The notes beneath the pieces are model-generated. The model did not search any database and was not told where the DNA came from. It was given only the letters and a program-made list of their open reading frames with translations. From Thermoplasmatales archaeon (lineage in GTDB: Archaea > Thermoplasmatota > Thermoplasmata > Thermoplasmatales > Thermoplasmataceae), in contig DAHXNF010000059.1 of NCBI GenBank assembly GCA_027366585.1, forward strand, positions 62,001-126,000: a DNA stretch of 64,000 nucleotides. Reading direction: 5' to 3'. The position numbers and the translations under genes were made by a program. Positions 63,992 through 64,000 of this stretch are shown here, piece after piece. The first letter of the stretch is position 1; each line of letters begins with the position of its first letter.

Positions 63992-64000
63992 AAGTGAATA

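Noticed and set aside
1..64000. CRISPR array, rRNA genes or prophage
   Set aside because: No regularly spaced repeats, rRNA-like sequence or phage structural genes were seen.

Overview
The window looks like a chromosomal segment of a Thermoplasmatales-type euryarchaeon. The evidence is a PolD large subunit (DP2), ribosomal protein L15e, NOB1, Tsr3, the archaeal DTD2 deacylase, CDP-archaeol synthase, a GHMP-type shikimate kinase, an XPD helicase and a fused beta-alpha electron-transfer flavoprotein. Many genes appear leaderless, with a TATA box about 25 bases before the start codon, and TTG or GTG starts are frequent. No rRNA, CRISPR array, prophage or plasmid replication module was seen. The species cannot be fixed from the sequence alone.

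Layout. 1-3625 (minus) is a tightly overlapping shikimate operon aroB-aroE-aroK-aroA; aroD lies far away at 48906-49616. 3754-9041 holds a GH15 glycosidase, a membrane protein, valS and a HIT protein. 9295-13703 holds a D-aminoacyl-tRNA deacylase followed by a PLP enzyme, a DUF1611 (DgcN-like) protein and a PP-loop protein resembling the MurL glutamate epimerase family. 14164-20177 has Tsr3 and an overlapping operon pyrG, SCP2-domain protein, DP2, GPN GTPase. 20338-23151 is looser accessory DNA with an AlkZ-like protein, a GNAT remnant, a zinc-ribbon protein and a frameshifted gene. 23363-27349 has superoxide dismutase, Ogg, NAD(P)HX repair, NOB1 and a cyclase-family hydrolase.

28276-30311 encodes the fused ETF with an overlapping Rieske protein. 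30648-35008 holds methionine aminopeptidase, thymidylate kinase, a trans-sulfuration enzyme, and a HTH-CBS regulator, carS and pth2 operon. 35144-38135 pairs a ComA-like protein carrying a C-terminal winged helix with divergent APS reductase and ATP sulfurylase genes. 39234-40743 is an apparently intact IS200/IS605 element (tnpA, tnpB). 40800-50503 contains an alpha/beta hydrolase, tRNA-Thr, HPP protein, acetyl-CoA synthetase, PiT/DUF47 phosphate uptake, an M55 D-aminopeptidase, MarC, aroD and a small regulator. 50505-58146 has thpR and gcvH sharing a palindromic TATA box, RlmE without a canonical start codon, a regulator cluster, XPD and a CLC channel. 58150-62322 is a run of unrecognised small and membrane proteins. 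The window closes with tRNA-Ser, a GNAT acetyltransferase and L15e.

The most interesting leads are the putative D-amino-acid/glutamate cluster (9295-13703), the ComA-winged-helix fusion facing the sulfate assimilation genes, genes that seem to need non-canonical start codons (CTG, ACG), and the ETF-Rieske pair.
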